From Bacteroidota bacterium (lineage in GTDB: Bacteria; Bacteroidota; Bacteroidia; Chitinophagales; Chitinophagaceae), in NCBI GenBank assembly GCA_018267575.1, contig JAFDYF010000003.1, forward strand, positions 1 to 60,651: DNA of 60,651 bases, written 5' to 3'. The notes under the pieces were generated by a model. That model ran no database searches. It was not told the DNA's origin and worked only from the letters and a program-made list of their open reading frames with translations. Numbering within the stretch: position 1 is the first letter of the stretch; each line of letters opens with the position of its first letter. The position numbers and the translations under genes are program-made. Positions 38,038-46,561 of this stretch are shown here, piece by piece.

Positions 38038-38742
38038 CTACTCCACCCAATGCAAATACATCGAAATGGGCATCATTGCAAAAGCCAGTGGCACTATTAT
38101 CGAAAAACCAATCCCCACCGCATGCGCCATTTTTAGATATTTGTTATTATATAAACCAACTGAACGGAACGCACTTTGAAAACCATGCATTAAGTGCCAT
38201 GCAAGGGATATACAGCCCAATACATACAGTACCACAATCAATAAATTGTCTTGAAAAACGGTCAGCATTTCTGCATACAGGTTATGTATTTCCTTGCCAT
38301 CATAGGTTACTGGTTGCAGTTCATGGATACCAAACATGCCGCCCAAACGACTGGGTGTCCAAAAATGATAGATATGCATAATTAGGAAAAGCAGGATCAG
38401 TGTGCCCAAAAGTCCCATGGATCGGGAATACCATTTGGAACCCTTGTTACCAAAACTGACCTGATACCCAATACCTCTTTTTTTGCGGTTCTGGAACTCG
38501 AGCATCAAACCTTGGATAATATGCAGGAAGAACCCTGCAAAGAGCCCCACCTCCACAATCCGGATGACCACAGTAGAACCCATGAAATGGGCCGCTTTGT
38601 TGAACATCTCGCCATTATCATTTGCCCAGATGCAAGCGTTGACGCCAGCGTGTACCACCAAAAAAGTTATCAGGAATATCCCCGTAAGCCCCATCACAAA
38701 CTTTTTTCCTATCGAAGAAGTGAAAAACTCAGACCATTTCAT
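38038..38742 (-). CDS. sdhC: Succinate dehydrogenase cytochrome b subunit
   Basis: Membrane anchor of the type-B succinate:quinone oxidoreductase. 234 aa, five membrane helices with haem-ligand histidines in FFLHIIQGLML, LFLIMHIYHFW and SLAWHLMHGFQSAF. Starts MKWSEFFTSSIGKKFVMGLTG, the usual beginning in Bacteroidota. Promoter box at 38789-38796. Upstream of sdhA in the same direction, separated by a repeat spacer. Confidence 0.93.
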   Translation of the reverse strand: MKWSEFFTSSIGKKFVMGLTGIFLITFLVVHAGVNACIWANDNGEMFNKAAHFMGSTVVIRIVEVGLFAGFFLHIIQGLMLEFQNRKKRGIGYQVSFGNKGSKWYSRSMGLLGTLILLFLIMHIYHFWTPSRLGGMFGIHELQPVTYDGKEIHNLYAEMLTVFQDNLLIVVLYVLGCISLAWHLMHGFQSAFRSVGLYNNKYLKMAHAVGIGFSIIVPLAFAMMPISMYLHWVE

Positions 38743-38788
38743 AATATGCTTTGGTTATTGAGAGTGAAAATCAAAAATCAGATGACCA

Positions 38789-38796
38789 CAAAAATA
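38789..38796 (-). promoter_or_regulatory. -7 promoter box of sdhC
   Basis: Minus-strand TATTTTTG, an exact TAnnTTTG match, 47 nt before the sdhC ATG. Confidence 0.55.
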
Positions 38797-38914
38797 ACGC
38801 AGGAAAGCCTGAATTGGAAAATTTTTTGAAAGGAGTGTTCGTTTTAACGAGTAAAATGGGCGAAATGCAGTACTAGTAATGAATCCATGATTTTTGACTT
38901 CTTTTCTTTTGGCC

Positions 38915-39095
38915 GCGGATTCAGTTTTAGCCACTGATTCACTAATTATAAAAATGTGAGGTTCTATCACAAAGAATCATACAATCAGTGGCCACTAATT
39001 ATTAGCCACTGATTCACTGATTAGGGAACAAATAAAAGAATCAGTGAATCAGCGGCTGTAATTAAAAATCATAAATCAGTGCATCAGTGGCAATC
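38915..39095. repeat. Cluster of CACTGATTCACTGATT-type repeats with a long hairpin
   Basis: The spacer between sdhC and the DUF4197 gene carries at least four copies, in both directions, of a word around AATCAGTGAATCAGTGGC. Two of them form a hairpin: arms at 39004-39022 and 39039-39057 (19 bp, one mismatch) with a 16-base loop. Other copies start near 38929, 38982 and 39076. Looks like a dispersed intergenic repeat family. Confidence 0.85.
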
Positions 39096-39104
39096 AAAAA
39101 GATT

Positions 39105-39836
39105 TTATTTACCCCCAAATACTTTTTTCAGTAGGCTCGTTGCCTGAGCAGCGGGGTCTTTACGAATTTTGGCTTCTTCCTGCGCCACGTAGTAGAAAAT
39201 ACCAGACAAAGCCTTTTGGGTCACATAAGAAGAAAGATCGCTATCCACTTTTTTAAATGTAGTGGGCAGGTTATTATAAGTGTCAAACACCGTTTTCCAA
39301 TATTTGGTGGCATCTGTTTTTGCCAATGAGGAGTCAATAGAAGGTTTGAACGCCTTGGTCAACTGTGCAGTGGTACTCTTTTTAAGATAAGAAGTAGCAG
39401 CGGTATCCGGCCCACGCAGGATGCCTAATGCATCGGTGATACTCATTTTCTTTACCGCATCCACAAAAATAGGAGTTGCTGATTTGGAAGCATCTTCTGC
39501 GGCACGGTTCATACTCAGTATCGCATCGTCCACCAATTTACCCATGCCCACACTGCGCAACACTTTCTCCACTTTTTGAGCTTGTGGCGGCATCAACACT
39601 TTCACGGCAGCATCTTTAAAAAAACCATCTACCATCGATAATTTGTCCGTGCTTTTTTTTGTTCCGAGTGTCAATGCTTCTTTCAGACCGCTCACGATAT
39701 CGGCATTGCTCAACCCAGCACCCTTGGTATTATTGCCACTAACAGCCGATTTAACTTTATCAAGCAGACCACCTTGGGCCTTTGCAAAAGCCAAAAAAGA
39801 AAACAATACAACTACTAACAAGGATAATTTTTTCAT
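39105..39836 (-). CDS. DUF4197-family secreted protein
   Basis: 243 aa from the ATG at 39836, which gives a clean signal peptide (AFAKAQ at about 15-20); a longer frame adds 26 residues. Mature protein is mostly helical with the family pattern: LSNADIVSGLKEALTLGTKKSTDKLS, then FFKDAAVKVLMPPQAQKVEKVLR, AEDASKSATPIFVDAVKKMSITDALGIL, and a C-terminal TQKALSGIFYYVAQEEAKIRKDP. Function unknown; members are periplasmic. Has its own promoter. Confidence 0.85.
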   Translation of the reverse strand: MKKLSLLVVVLFSFLAFAKAQGGLLDKVKSAVSGNNTKGAGLSNADIVSGLKEALTLGTKKSTDKLSMVDGFFKDAAVKVLMPPQAQKVEKVLRSVGMGKLVDDAILSMNRAAEDASKSATPIFVDAVKKMSITDALGILRGPDTAATSYLKKSTTAQLTKAFKPSIDSSLAKTDATKYWKTVFDTYNNLPTTFKKVDSDLSSYVTQKALSGIFYYVAQEEAKIRKDPAAQATSLLKKVFGGK

Positions 39837-39911
39837 CGAAAAAGATTTTGTGATATAAGAAGTAACATGCTTTAAACGAAAGCTACAATCGGTTATTTTA
39901 TGCACCATCCC

Positions 39912-39919
39912 CAAAATTA
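39912..39919 (-). promoter_or_regulatory. -7 promoter box of the DUF4197 gene
   Basis: Minus-strand TAATTTTG, an exact TAnnTTTG match, about 76 nt before the ATG at 39836. Its position supports the shorter protein, since the longer frame would start almost at the promoter. Confidence 0.5.
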
Positions 39920-39954
39920 GAACTCCATACCAAAAACAAATGTTAAGCTTGGCT

Positions 39955-40407
39955 TTAAGTGCTCAACCATTCGAAATCGACCGATTGTTCCATTCTAGAA
40001 AAAACATCGATCACTTCCGCTGGAGGAGTGGCCAACTTTCGAAGCACGAGGTTTATCCAGGCCCCATCCACGGTAATCACCGCGGCCAGTTTGTCACTAT
40101 TTTTAAAAATTTCATGACGAATGCTCCAACGGGAAAAATCCTTTCTTGCCTTTGTCAATCGCAAGTTGATTTTAAGCTCATCCCCCAACAGGACTTCCCT
40201 TCGGAAAACGGCCTCTTCCCTAAACAATATGGGCCCAAACTTCAACTCCTGCATAACCGTATGGGTCAGCCCAAATTCTTCCAGAAAACTGACCCGGCAA
40301 TATGCCCCAAAATCGTAATACACCGAATGGCGAAGATGAAAATTGGGGTCAAGATCGGACCAACGGATATTGAGTGATTTTGAATACGCTTTCATACTAT
40401 TTTCCAT
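39955..40407 (-). CDS. Acyl-CoA thioesterase (YbgC/FadM-like hot-dog fold)
   Basis: Hydrolyses acyl-CoA. 150 aa, the usual length for the 4-hydroxybenzoyl-CoA thioesterase group. The active-site region is RWSDLDPNFHLRHSVYYDFG, with the Asp and the His downstream; then AYCRVSFLEEFG and LGDELKINLRLTKARKDFSRWSIRHEIF, a typical hot-dog strand pair. An alternative ATG lies four codons in. Divergent from the FkpA-like gene. Confidence 0.88.
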   Translation of the reverse strand: MENSMKAYSKSLNIRWSDLDPNFHLRHSVYYDFGAYCRVSFLEEFGLTHTVMQELKFGPILFREEAVFRREVLLGDELKINLRLTKARKDFSRWSIRHEIFKNSDKLAAVITVDGAWINLVLRKLATPPAEVIDVFSRMEQSVDFEWLST

Positions 40408-40455
40408 CTTTATTAGTTTATAGGGGGTGAAAATACAGCTTATGGCTATTTAATA

Positions 40456-40463
40456 TACTTTTG
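40456..40463 (+). promoter_or_regulatory. -7 promoter box of the FkpA-like gene
   Basis: TACTTTTG, an exact TAnnTTTG match, 19 nt before the ATG at 40483. Confidence 0.6.
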
Positions 40464-40482
40464 CCACTCCAAAAATAAAATC

Positions 40483-41199
40483 ATGAAGCAATTTCTTTTA
40501 GTGAGTTTTTTGTTTAGCAGTATCATGTCTTTTGCCCAAACAAAAAAGAAAGCAGTTGGTACTACCAAAAAAAAATCACCCACAACCACAGTTACCACAT
40601 TGAAATCAGCCGATGACTCCCTAAGTTATGCCATCGGGTTAAGTGTAGCTGGATTTTATAAAGAGCAGGGTATGGAGAATGTGAATGCAACTATCGTTTC
40701 CAAGGCCATCAATGATGTGCTGAAGAAGGGCACCCCCTTGATGAACGAACAGCAAGCCAATAATTGCATCATCAATTTTGTACAAAAAACAAAAGCGGAA
40801 AAAGCAGCCCCCAATAAAAAAGCAGGGGAAGCTTTCCTAGCAGAAAATAAAACCAAACCCGGGGTGGTTACTTTGCCTAGTGGACTGCAATACCAAATTA
40901 TAAAAGAAGGAACCGGCCCTAAGCCAACCCTGTCTGACAAGGTAAAATGCCATTATAGAGGCACTTTGATTGATGGTACGGTGTTCGATAGTTCTATCGA
41001 CCGAGGCCAGCCTGTTGATTTTCCCGTTTCTGGCGTAATCCGTGGATGGACTGAGGCACTTCAGTTGATGCCAGTTGGCAGCAAATGGAAACTCTTCATC
41101 CCTTCTGACCTCGCTTATGGAGACCAAGGCGCAGGCAACAGTATCAAACCGGGTTCTACACTCATCTTTGAAGTAGAATTATTAGAGATTTTAAAATAA
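40483..41199 (+). CDS. FKBP-type peptidyl-prolyl isomerase, FkpA/Mip-like
   Basis: Periplasmic folding helper. 238 aa: signal peptide about 1-18 (MSFAQ), a Lys/Thr-rich stretch, an N-terminal helical dimerisation domain about 45-125 (SLSYAIGLSVAGFYKEQGMENVNATIVSKAINDVLK), then FKBP about 145-238 (KVKCHYRGTLIDGTVFDSSIDRG, VIRGWTEALQLMPVGSKWKLFIPSDLAYGDQGAG). The full set of active-site loop residues is kept, unlike the fused FKBP at 19.4 kb. Ends in a strong terminator. Confidence 0.93.
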   Translation: MKQFLLVSFLFSSIMSFAQTKKKAVGTTKKKSPTTTVTTLKSADDSLSYAIGLSVAGFYKEQGMENVNATIVSKAINDVLKKGTPLMNEQQANNCIINFVQKTKAEKAAPNKKAGEAFLAENKTKPGVVTLPSGLQYQIIKEGTGPKPTLSDKVKCHYRGTLIDGTVFDSSIDRGQPVDFPVSGVIRGWTEALQLMPVGSKWKLFIPSDLAYGDQGAGNSIKPGSTLIFEVELLEILK

Positions 41200-41218
41200 A
41201 ATTTCTTTTTATAAAGTG

Positions 41219-41245
41219 AGCCCCGAAATTTTCGGGGCTTTTCTT
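41219..41245 (+). terminator. Rho-independent terminator after the FkpA-like gene
   Basis: Arms AGCCCCGAAA and TTTTCGGGGCT (41219-41239) form a tight GC stem, followed by TTTCTTT. The convergent SPFH gene ends 14 bp beyond, but on its strand the stem is not followed by a T-run. Confidence 0.9.
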
Positions 41246-41258
41246 TAGCGAATCCATA

Positions 41259-43187
41259 TTAATTATTCTTTCCTTCTTCCTTTTGATTGCCTTCTGCCTT
41301 TTTGCGCAACTGTTCCAATAACTGTAATCCCAAAAGGCCACTGATAGAACCATTCGCATTATCCCCTCCCCCAGCGATCAACACATCGGGCATTATTTTT
41401 ACTTGCTGTGAACCGATGGCCTCCATCACTTTCAATTGGGTGAAATTATTTCCGCCCATAGCTTCTACTGCCAGTTTATATGATTCGGCCGATGACTTAC
41501 CAATCGCCAATGTCTTTTCGGCTTCCGCATTACCGGTAAGTGAAATTTTCTCCGCATCCGCTTTGGCCAACCATTCTATTTTTTCAGCATCGGCCTTGGC
41601 TAATAGTCTTGTTTTTTCTGCCTCACCACTGGCAAGCAGTTTCACACGGTCAGCTTCTGCATTGGCCTGGAGACGAACACTATTGGCATCACCCGTTGCC
41701 TTTTTAACCGAAGCATCGGCAATACGTTCCGCGATCAACACACCTTGATCTGCTTTTACGATTTCCTTTTGAATCTCAGCAATGGCTGTTTCTTTTTCCA
41801 AACTCTGCCTGGTTTCTTGCGCTTTCATCTGCGTTTCATAAGTCACTTTTTGCTCCTCTGCCAATTTACGGTCTGTTAAAGTCTTCATCAAGCTTTCAGG
41901 AGGAACGATATCGCCAATCAGCGTATCCACGCCAAACACATTGTACTGCTCCAACACTTTGCCAATATGGTCACGGGCCGATTCTTGCCTTTCCTTACGG
42001 GTGCCTAAAAAGGCAATCACATCACTGTCCTGGGCTGAGTTACGGAAATAGTTCCCGATTGTTGGCTCCAACACTTGACTAACGAGGTTGTTCATATTAC
42101 CAAACCTGCCAATCACCTTGGGAGCTTCGGTGGTAGGGATATGGATAATCTGTGAAACGTCCAGATTGAAAGGGAAACCATCCTTGGATCTCACGGTAAT
42201 AGTGGATAGGTTTTTATCCAACTGATGTGCTTCGCTGCGAGCAGTGGCCCAATTCAATACTAGGTTGGTCGTTGGCACCAGTTCCACTTTCATGATATAG
42301 GGGTTGATGGGATATTTGCCCGGTCCCAACGGTTCCGCCCATACGCCCTTGGAACCCTTCGCCACTATATTACCATGCTTGAATTCAACCCCGCTCAAAT
42401 CTACTCCATCTGCCCCTACATAAGAAATCACCACGCCAACATGACCAATCGGTATCTCGGTCATGTTCACCATTTCCGCACGGGCAAACCATGGGTTCAA
42501 AAAATAGGAACCCGCCAATATCACTTGTTCCTGCAATCCTTTATAACCTCCATTGCTTAGGAATAAATCAACATCTTGGAACTTATTATGCCCCTCAATG
42601 ATTTTACCAGCAATCTGTCCTTCTTCCAAAGGTTTCCCTTCCATGGTGGTTACCACACCTACTGCATTGTCGGGAATGGTTACCATATCTGTCATTTCAA
42701 TCTCAAACAAATAGGTATTGATCCTGTAAGAACCGGGAGTGATGATCGCTGTTTGACGGCCCTTTCTCCCCCCATTTTTCAAAAAAGCCTCAGCATCTTG
42801 ATAAGAATCGCAGGCTACTTTTCTTCCCAGTATCGAGCCCGTTTCCAACTCGCTACCATCTTTTGCAAGCACCAGCCCTATTTTTCCGGTAGGTATTACC
42901 GTGAATGGCTGGTACACGATATCATATTGCCAGAACCATTTACCAAAATAGACACCGGGTGCTAGGGTTTGTGCTTGGAAACCAGCCTCTCCCTGCGTAG
43001 CGATAATCCTGCCTTCTGGCAACTCTTGTTTACCAATCAATCTAAATTTTTTGGTGACCAATCCGATTTTGTCTTCAGGAACAATCACCACACCAAAGAA
43101 GACACGGAGAATAATCTTATAAAACAATAAAACTAAGAGGGGGATGCCAATGATTAATCCCCATTTGACCAACGTTGAAGTTTCCAT
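41259..43187 (-). CDS. SPFH/Band-7 (flotillin-like) membrane protein with four N-terminal repeat modules
   Basis: 642 aa. One membrane helix about 8-30. Four similar beta modules follow (about 35-95, 98-167, 171-240, 245-303), each with IP..(A/I)VGVV, a Gly-rich loop (LKNGG.KG.Q in the best copies) and PGxYxINxx.xE(M/V)V. Then the Band-7 core about 305-455 and a long Ala/Glu/Lys helix about 455-590 with a repeated KADAEKI unit, typical of flotillin coiled coils, and a short tail. It should form large membrane-bound rings. No NfeD-like gene is next to it. The module repeats set it apart from ordinary flotillins. Confidence 0.82.
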   Translation of the reverse strand: METSTLVKWGLIIGIPLLVLLFYKIILRVFFGVVIVPEDKIGLVTKKFRLIGKQELPEGRIIATQGEAGFQAQTLAPGVYFGKWFWQYDIVYQPFTVIPTGKIGLVLAKDGSELETGSILGRKVACDSYQDAEAFLKNGGRKGRQTAIITPGSYRINTYLFEIEMTDMVTIPDNAVGVVTTMEGKPLEEGQIAGKIIEGHNKFQDVDLFLSNGGYKGLQEQVILAGSYFLNPWFARAEMVNMTEIPIGHVGVVISYVGADGVDLSGVEFKHGNIVAKGSKGVWAEPLGPGKYPINPYIMKVELVPTTNLVLNWATARSEAHQLDKNLSTITVRSKDGFPFNLDVSQIIHIPTTEAPKVIGRFGNMNNLVSQVLEPTIGNYFRNSAQDSDVIAFLGTRKERQESARDHIGKVLEQYNVFGVDTLIGDIVPPESLMKTLTDRKLAEEQKVTYETQMKAQETRQSLEKETAIAEIQKEIVKADQGVLIAERIADASVKKATGDANSVRLQANAEADRVKLLASGEAEKTRLLAKADAEKIEWLAKADAEKISLTGNAEAEKTLAIGKSSAESYKLAVEAMGGNNFTQLKVMEAIGSQQVKIMPDVLIAGGGDNANGSISGLLGLQLLEQLRKKAEGNQKEEGKNN

Positions 43188-43629
43188 TTTAAAATTTGGT
43201 TTTTAGTATTTGAAAAAATGTTTGCCAATTGATATAATTTCAGCTTTGCAACCTTGTATGCCATGCTTATAGCTGAACGCATAGGTATCCCCAAAAGAAA
43301 CTACCTAACGGTGCACTAATTAAGATTGCTAAACCAAAAAACTCACAATACCCAAGGTGGTGAAGAAATCAAAAAAGGGAAATGGGATTGGTGGATAACC
43401 AAAGATACTATTTTAAGATACTGTCCCATGTTATAGAATTGAATGCACAAAGTTTGTGTACACCAATCGAGTGCACAAATGAAATCGGGATGAACGGCAT
43501 TTTAACGGGTATGCTTGTCCCAAGAAAACAGGAACAATGGAAAGCTATGAACTGGTTTGAAGATATAGGTGAAATCAAAAAACCCTTCTCCAAAAGAAGA
43601 AGGGTTTATAAAGTATCATCTTGAATATT
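43188..43629. other. Gene-free spacer
   Basis: Upstream region of the SPFH gene, ending in the phosphorylase terminator. A plus-strand ATG frame of 80 codons (43382-43624) is present but runs through the terminator hairpin and has no recognisable features, so it is not called. Confidence 0.5.
43574..43606 (-). terminator. Rho-independent terminator after the phosphorylase gene
   Basis: Arms AAACCCTTCT and AGAAGGGTTT pair with an eight-base loop; on the minus strand the stem is followed by a T-run. It lies 24 bp after the glgP stop. Confidence 0.85.
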
Positions 43630-45285
43630 TTACTTATACATTTTGGTGTAGTACTCATCTGCCATACGGCTTGAATCGAATTGGTAACGTACATCACGCA
43701 TACCATTCTTTACAATCTGCCTCCAAGTATCATAATTATCATAGTACAATGGCAGTATCTGATTCAGCAGAATATCATAAACCTGGTCGAGGTCATATTT
43801 GTCCTGTTCTTCGACGGTCATGTTAGCATAGTCGGCCTTGGGCACCACAAAACCATTGTTCCCATGGTTCACAAATTCTGGGATCCAACCATCATCGGTT
43901 GAGAAATTGACAGCACCGTTCATTGCGGCGGTCATGCCACTTGTTCCTGAAGCCTCGCGTGGCACACGGGGATTGTTCAACCAGCAGTCTGCTGATTGCT
44001 TTAAACGTTTCGACAAGGCAAGTTCATAGCCAATCATTACGGCTACATTTTTATAGCCCTTACTCAAATTCACCAAATGGTTGAAATCATTGATGGCAGG
44101 ATAATCCATTGGGTAGGGCTTGCCGGCCCAGATAATTTGCACAGGGTATTTAGTGCTGCTCGTCAAAGCATTGAAGCGTTCAATATCCCTGGTGATGAAT
44201 TCAGCACGTTTGTAACCCGCAAACCTCCTGGCCCATACAATAGTAAACACATTAGGGTCAAAAACCTTTCCGGTTTGGTCTGCAACAATTTCAAAAGATC
44301 TTTTCTTTAAATATTTTTTTCGGTCATCCCACCAAAAATCATCGCCATCTTCCATTTTCCGGTACAACTGCTTATCGGCCCAGTATTGCCAGTTCTGTGC
44401 ATTGGTAATAGAGATGATTGGGCAAATATTGGGGTACTTGCTCCACATGGCTCTCGAAACATGGCCATGCAGTTCAGAAACACCATTCGCAATATGGGCA
44501 AACCTCAAAGCCGCTAAAGAGTGGTTGAACGCATCATCGTCCATGCCGGTAAGCTTCTTGGTCTCTTCAATGGAAAGACCACAGAAATAACTCATTTTGT
44601 GGCAAAGCGCAATATCGTGTTTTTCATTACCCGCTTCTTCAGGCGTATGTGTCGTAAACACAAGACGCTTTTTAACCTCATCGATATTGTTGTTGAATTT
44701 TTTGTATAGATAGAAAGCAGCACTTAATCCATGCGCTTCGTTCAAATGGTAACGTTCTGGATTAAAATTCAGTTCGTCAATCAACTTGGCTCCGCCAACT
44801 CCCAACAAAATGAACTGTGCCACCTTGGTAGCCACATTCGCATCGTACAACCGATGGGTAATGGTTTGTGAAACATAATCATTCTCTGGCAAATCGGTGC
44901 TCAACAAAAACAATGGAGCCGATTTAAAAGTTTCTGGGTTCAAGTACCAAGCTTTCACCCAAACCGGGTGCTCATGAATATCGATTTGGAATTTGATGCC
45001 CGAATCTTCCAAAAAAGAAGCGTTCTTTTCCATCCAAGTCACTTGCAAGGTTTGGTCTTGATTTCTGGCCTGATCATAATAACCATATTTCCATAAAATA
45101 CCAATACCAATCAGGTTTTGTTTAAGCTCGTAGGCACTGCGCAAATGTGATCCTGCCAAAAAACCAAGTCCACCACTATAAATCTTTAAAGGTTGGTGCA
45201 CGGCAAACTCCATTGAAAAATAAGCCACCTTTTTCGAGTAACGCTCTTCGCCTGTGTAAGGCACTGTGTAATTTTTAAAACTCAT
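43630..45285 (-). CDS. glgP: Short-type alpha-glucan phosphorylase (GT35) lacking the PLP lysine
   Basis: 551 aa, GT35 short type (about 300 residues shorter than E. coli phosphorylase). Recognisable: VAYFSMEFAV, IYSGGLGFLAGSHL, HLNEAHGLSAAF, VFTTHTPEEAGNEKHD, TIVWARRFAGYKRA and WLNNPRVPREASGTSGM. In classical phosphorylases the residue after this GTxxM motif is the lysine that binds PLP; here it is Thr452 (codon ACC). So the enzyme may not be a PLP phosphorylase at all, but perhaps a glucan-binding protein or a transferase. The same substitution may be widespread in Bacteroidota, which I could not check. Terminator right after it. Confidence 0.82.
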   Translation of the reverse strand: MSFKNYTVPYTGEERYSKKVAYFSMEFAVHQPLKIYSGGLGFLAGSHLRSAYELKQNLIGIGILWKYGYYDQARNQDQTLQVTWMEKNASFLEDSGIKFQIDIHEHPVWVKAWYLNPETFKSAPLFLLSTDLPENDYVSQTITHRLYDANVATKVAQFILLGVGGAKLIDELNFNPERYHLNEAHGLSAAFYLYKKFNNNIDEVKKRLVFTTHTPEEAGNEKHDIALCHKMSYFCGLSIEETKKLTGMDDDAFNHSLAALRFAHIANGVSELHGHVSRAMWSKYPNICPIISITNAQNWQYWADKQLYRKMEDGDDFWWDDRKKYLKKRSFEIVADQTGKVFDPNVFTIVWARRFAGYKRAEFITRDIERFNALTSSTKYPVQIIWAGKPYPMDYPAINDFNHLVNLSKGYKNVAVMIGYELALSKRLKQSADCWLNNPRVPREASGTSGMTAAMNGAVNFSTDDGWIPEFVNHGNNGFVVPKADYANMTVEEQDKYDLDQVYDILLNQILPLYYDNYDTWRQIVKNGMRDVRYQFDSSRMADEYYTKMYK

Positions 45286-45481
45286 AATACCAATCTTTAT
45301 TTCTTCTAAATAAACATGTGTAAAAGGGACGCAATATAACGGAAAATTCGAAATCGAATTGCCTCAACCGATTGCAGTAGAAAAAACAGAAAATGGTTTT
45401 GACAAAGAATGTTGTATTCATAAATGGCGATTACCCTGCTTTACACAGACAAAAGCCAATATAAAAATAGCTCGACATTTG

Positions 45482-46447
45482 TCAGTGTTTTTTCTTAATC
45501 GCTTTTGGTTTAGGTGTAACCTTTTTATAATAGGTCCCTTCAAAAAAACATTTTATATCTCTGTAATTTCCACATCCATCAACTTCTTTCATATTGACTT
45601 TATTGTTGCCAAAGCTAAAATTAATGGTGCAGGGGTCTGTACTGCCGCGATACTGTGCAGTATTGGCAGAGAGAAATTTAGCCTTCCCCTTCAGTTCGCC
45701 ATTACAAGTGCCATTGTCTTTTTCAAAATGAACAAAAAACAGAAAACTGCCAGCGGATTTACCATCACGTACTGAAATAAGATTTCTTTTATCAATAATA
45801 TAATCTCCGGAGAATTTATGTTTACGGGGCAATGTATCAATCGGGTTCAGAATATCGGGTGGTTTGGCACTTTCCTCGTTCGATTCAGTGAGAATCAACA
45901 TGAACCTACCCGAATCGGTCAGCACATAAGCATCTTTTTTATACTTCAGCTCGGCATCTTTGTTATGGTGTTGATGGGTGATGGTGATTGTAAGCTTGTT
46001 ATCAATCTGCGCAAAACTGTTATAGTCCAAACTTTTTTCGTAAGCAAAAAGGAGTTTGGATGCAATAAACTTATTTTCCTTATTAAGACAAAGCAGGTAC
46101 ACCAACTCTTTTGCATCGGTCACTGCATCACAAACGAGATAGTTCTCTTTTTTCTCCGTACTAATCCTAGCTAAGGGATAAATATCTGGCTTTTCGCCTT
46201 TGGGAAAATGTTTGGAGATTACAGTATCGGGGATGAACTGAGTAAAGACTGAATAACTAATGAGGGAGGAATCATTGAATTTTTTTGAAAAAACACTATC
46301 GCTAACCAGATAGGGCAGTTTCACCGTTTCGAAAGCTTCTACAAAATCATCGGCATTTACCTTATCGCTGCCCGACATAGAAATTTTCCGTCCCTTACAA
46401 CCCAATAGCAAGAGCATGAGCACCATCAACCAGCAACATTTCTTCAT
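45482..46447 (-). CDS. Lipoprotein of unknown function
   Basis: 321 aa with a clear lipoprotein signal (LLLLGC, Cys17). The mature protein has short beta-strand-like segments, several Lys/Asp-rich loops, four Cys in the C-terminal third (GTCNGELKG, DPCTINF, DGCGNYRDIKC) that could form disulfides, and a very basic tail (KPKAIKKKH). No family is recognised. Located between glgP and mntR, with no sign of sharing an operon with either. Confidence 0.7.
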   Translation of the reverse strand: MKKCCWLMVLMLLLLGCKGRKISMSGSDKVNADDFVEAFETVKLPYLVSDSVFSKKFNDSSLISYSVFTQFIPDTVISKHFPKGEKPDIYPLARISTEKKENYLVCDAVTDAKELVYLLCLNKENKFIASKLLFAYEKSLDYNSFAQIDNKLTITITHQHHNKDAELKYKKDAYVLTDSGRFMLILTESNEESAKPPDILNPIDTLPRKHKFSGDYIIDKRNLISVRDGKSAGSFLFFVHFEKDNGTCNGELKGKAKFLSANTAQYRGSTDPCTINFSFGNNKVNMKEVDGCGNYRDIKCFFEGTYYKKVTPKPKAIKKKH

Positions 46448-46527
46448 ATCAATCCCGCATTTAAAAAATAAAAATACTGATTCATTCCATAAAAGGGTAT
46501 TCTTTCGTTTTAAAAAATGATTATTTA

Positions 46528-46547
46528 TTTTTAGATTTGCCTAAAAA
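46528..46547 (+). promoter_or_regulatory. mntR promoter with overlapping inverted repeat (putative MntR operator)
   Basis: The -7 box TAGATTTG (46532-46539, exact match) is overlapped by an inverted repeat, TTTTTAG (46528-46534) - 6 bp - CTAAAAA (46541-46547). A protein bound there would block RNA polymerase. The arms are AT-rich like known operators of the DtxR/MntR family, so autoregulation by the encoded repressor is likely. Confidence 0.6.
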
Positions 46548-46561
46548 TATATTTAGCCGAC

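Noticed and set aside
43382..43624. Plus-strand ORF of 80 codons before the SPFH gene.
   Set aside because: It runs through the phosphorylase terminator and has no features of a real protein.
45359..45775. Plus-strand ORF of 138 codons.
   Set aside because: It is antisense to the lipoprotein gene, which has a clear lipoprotein signal and better codon pattern.
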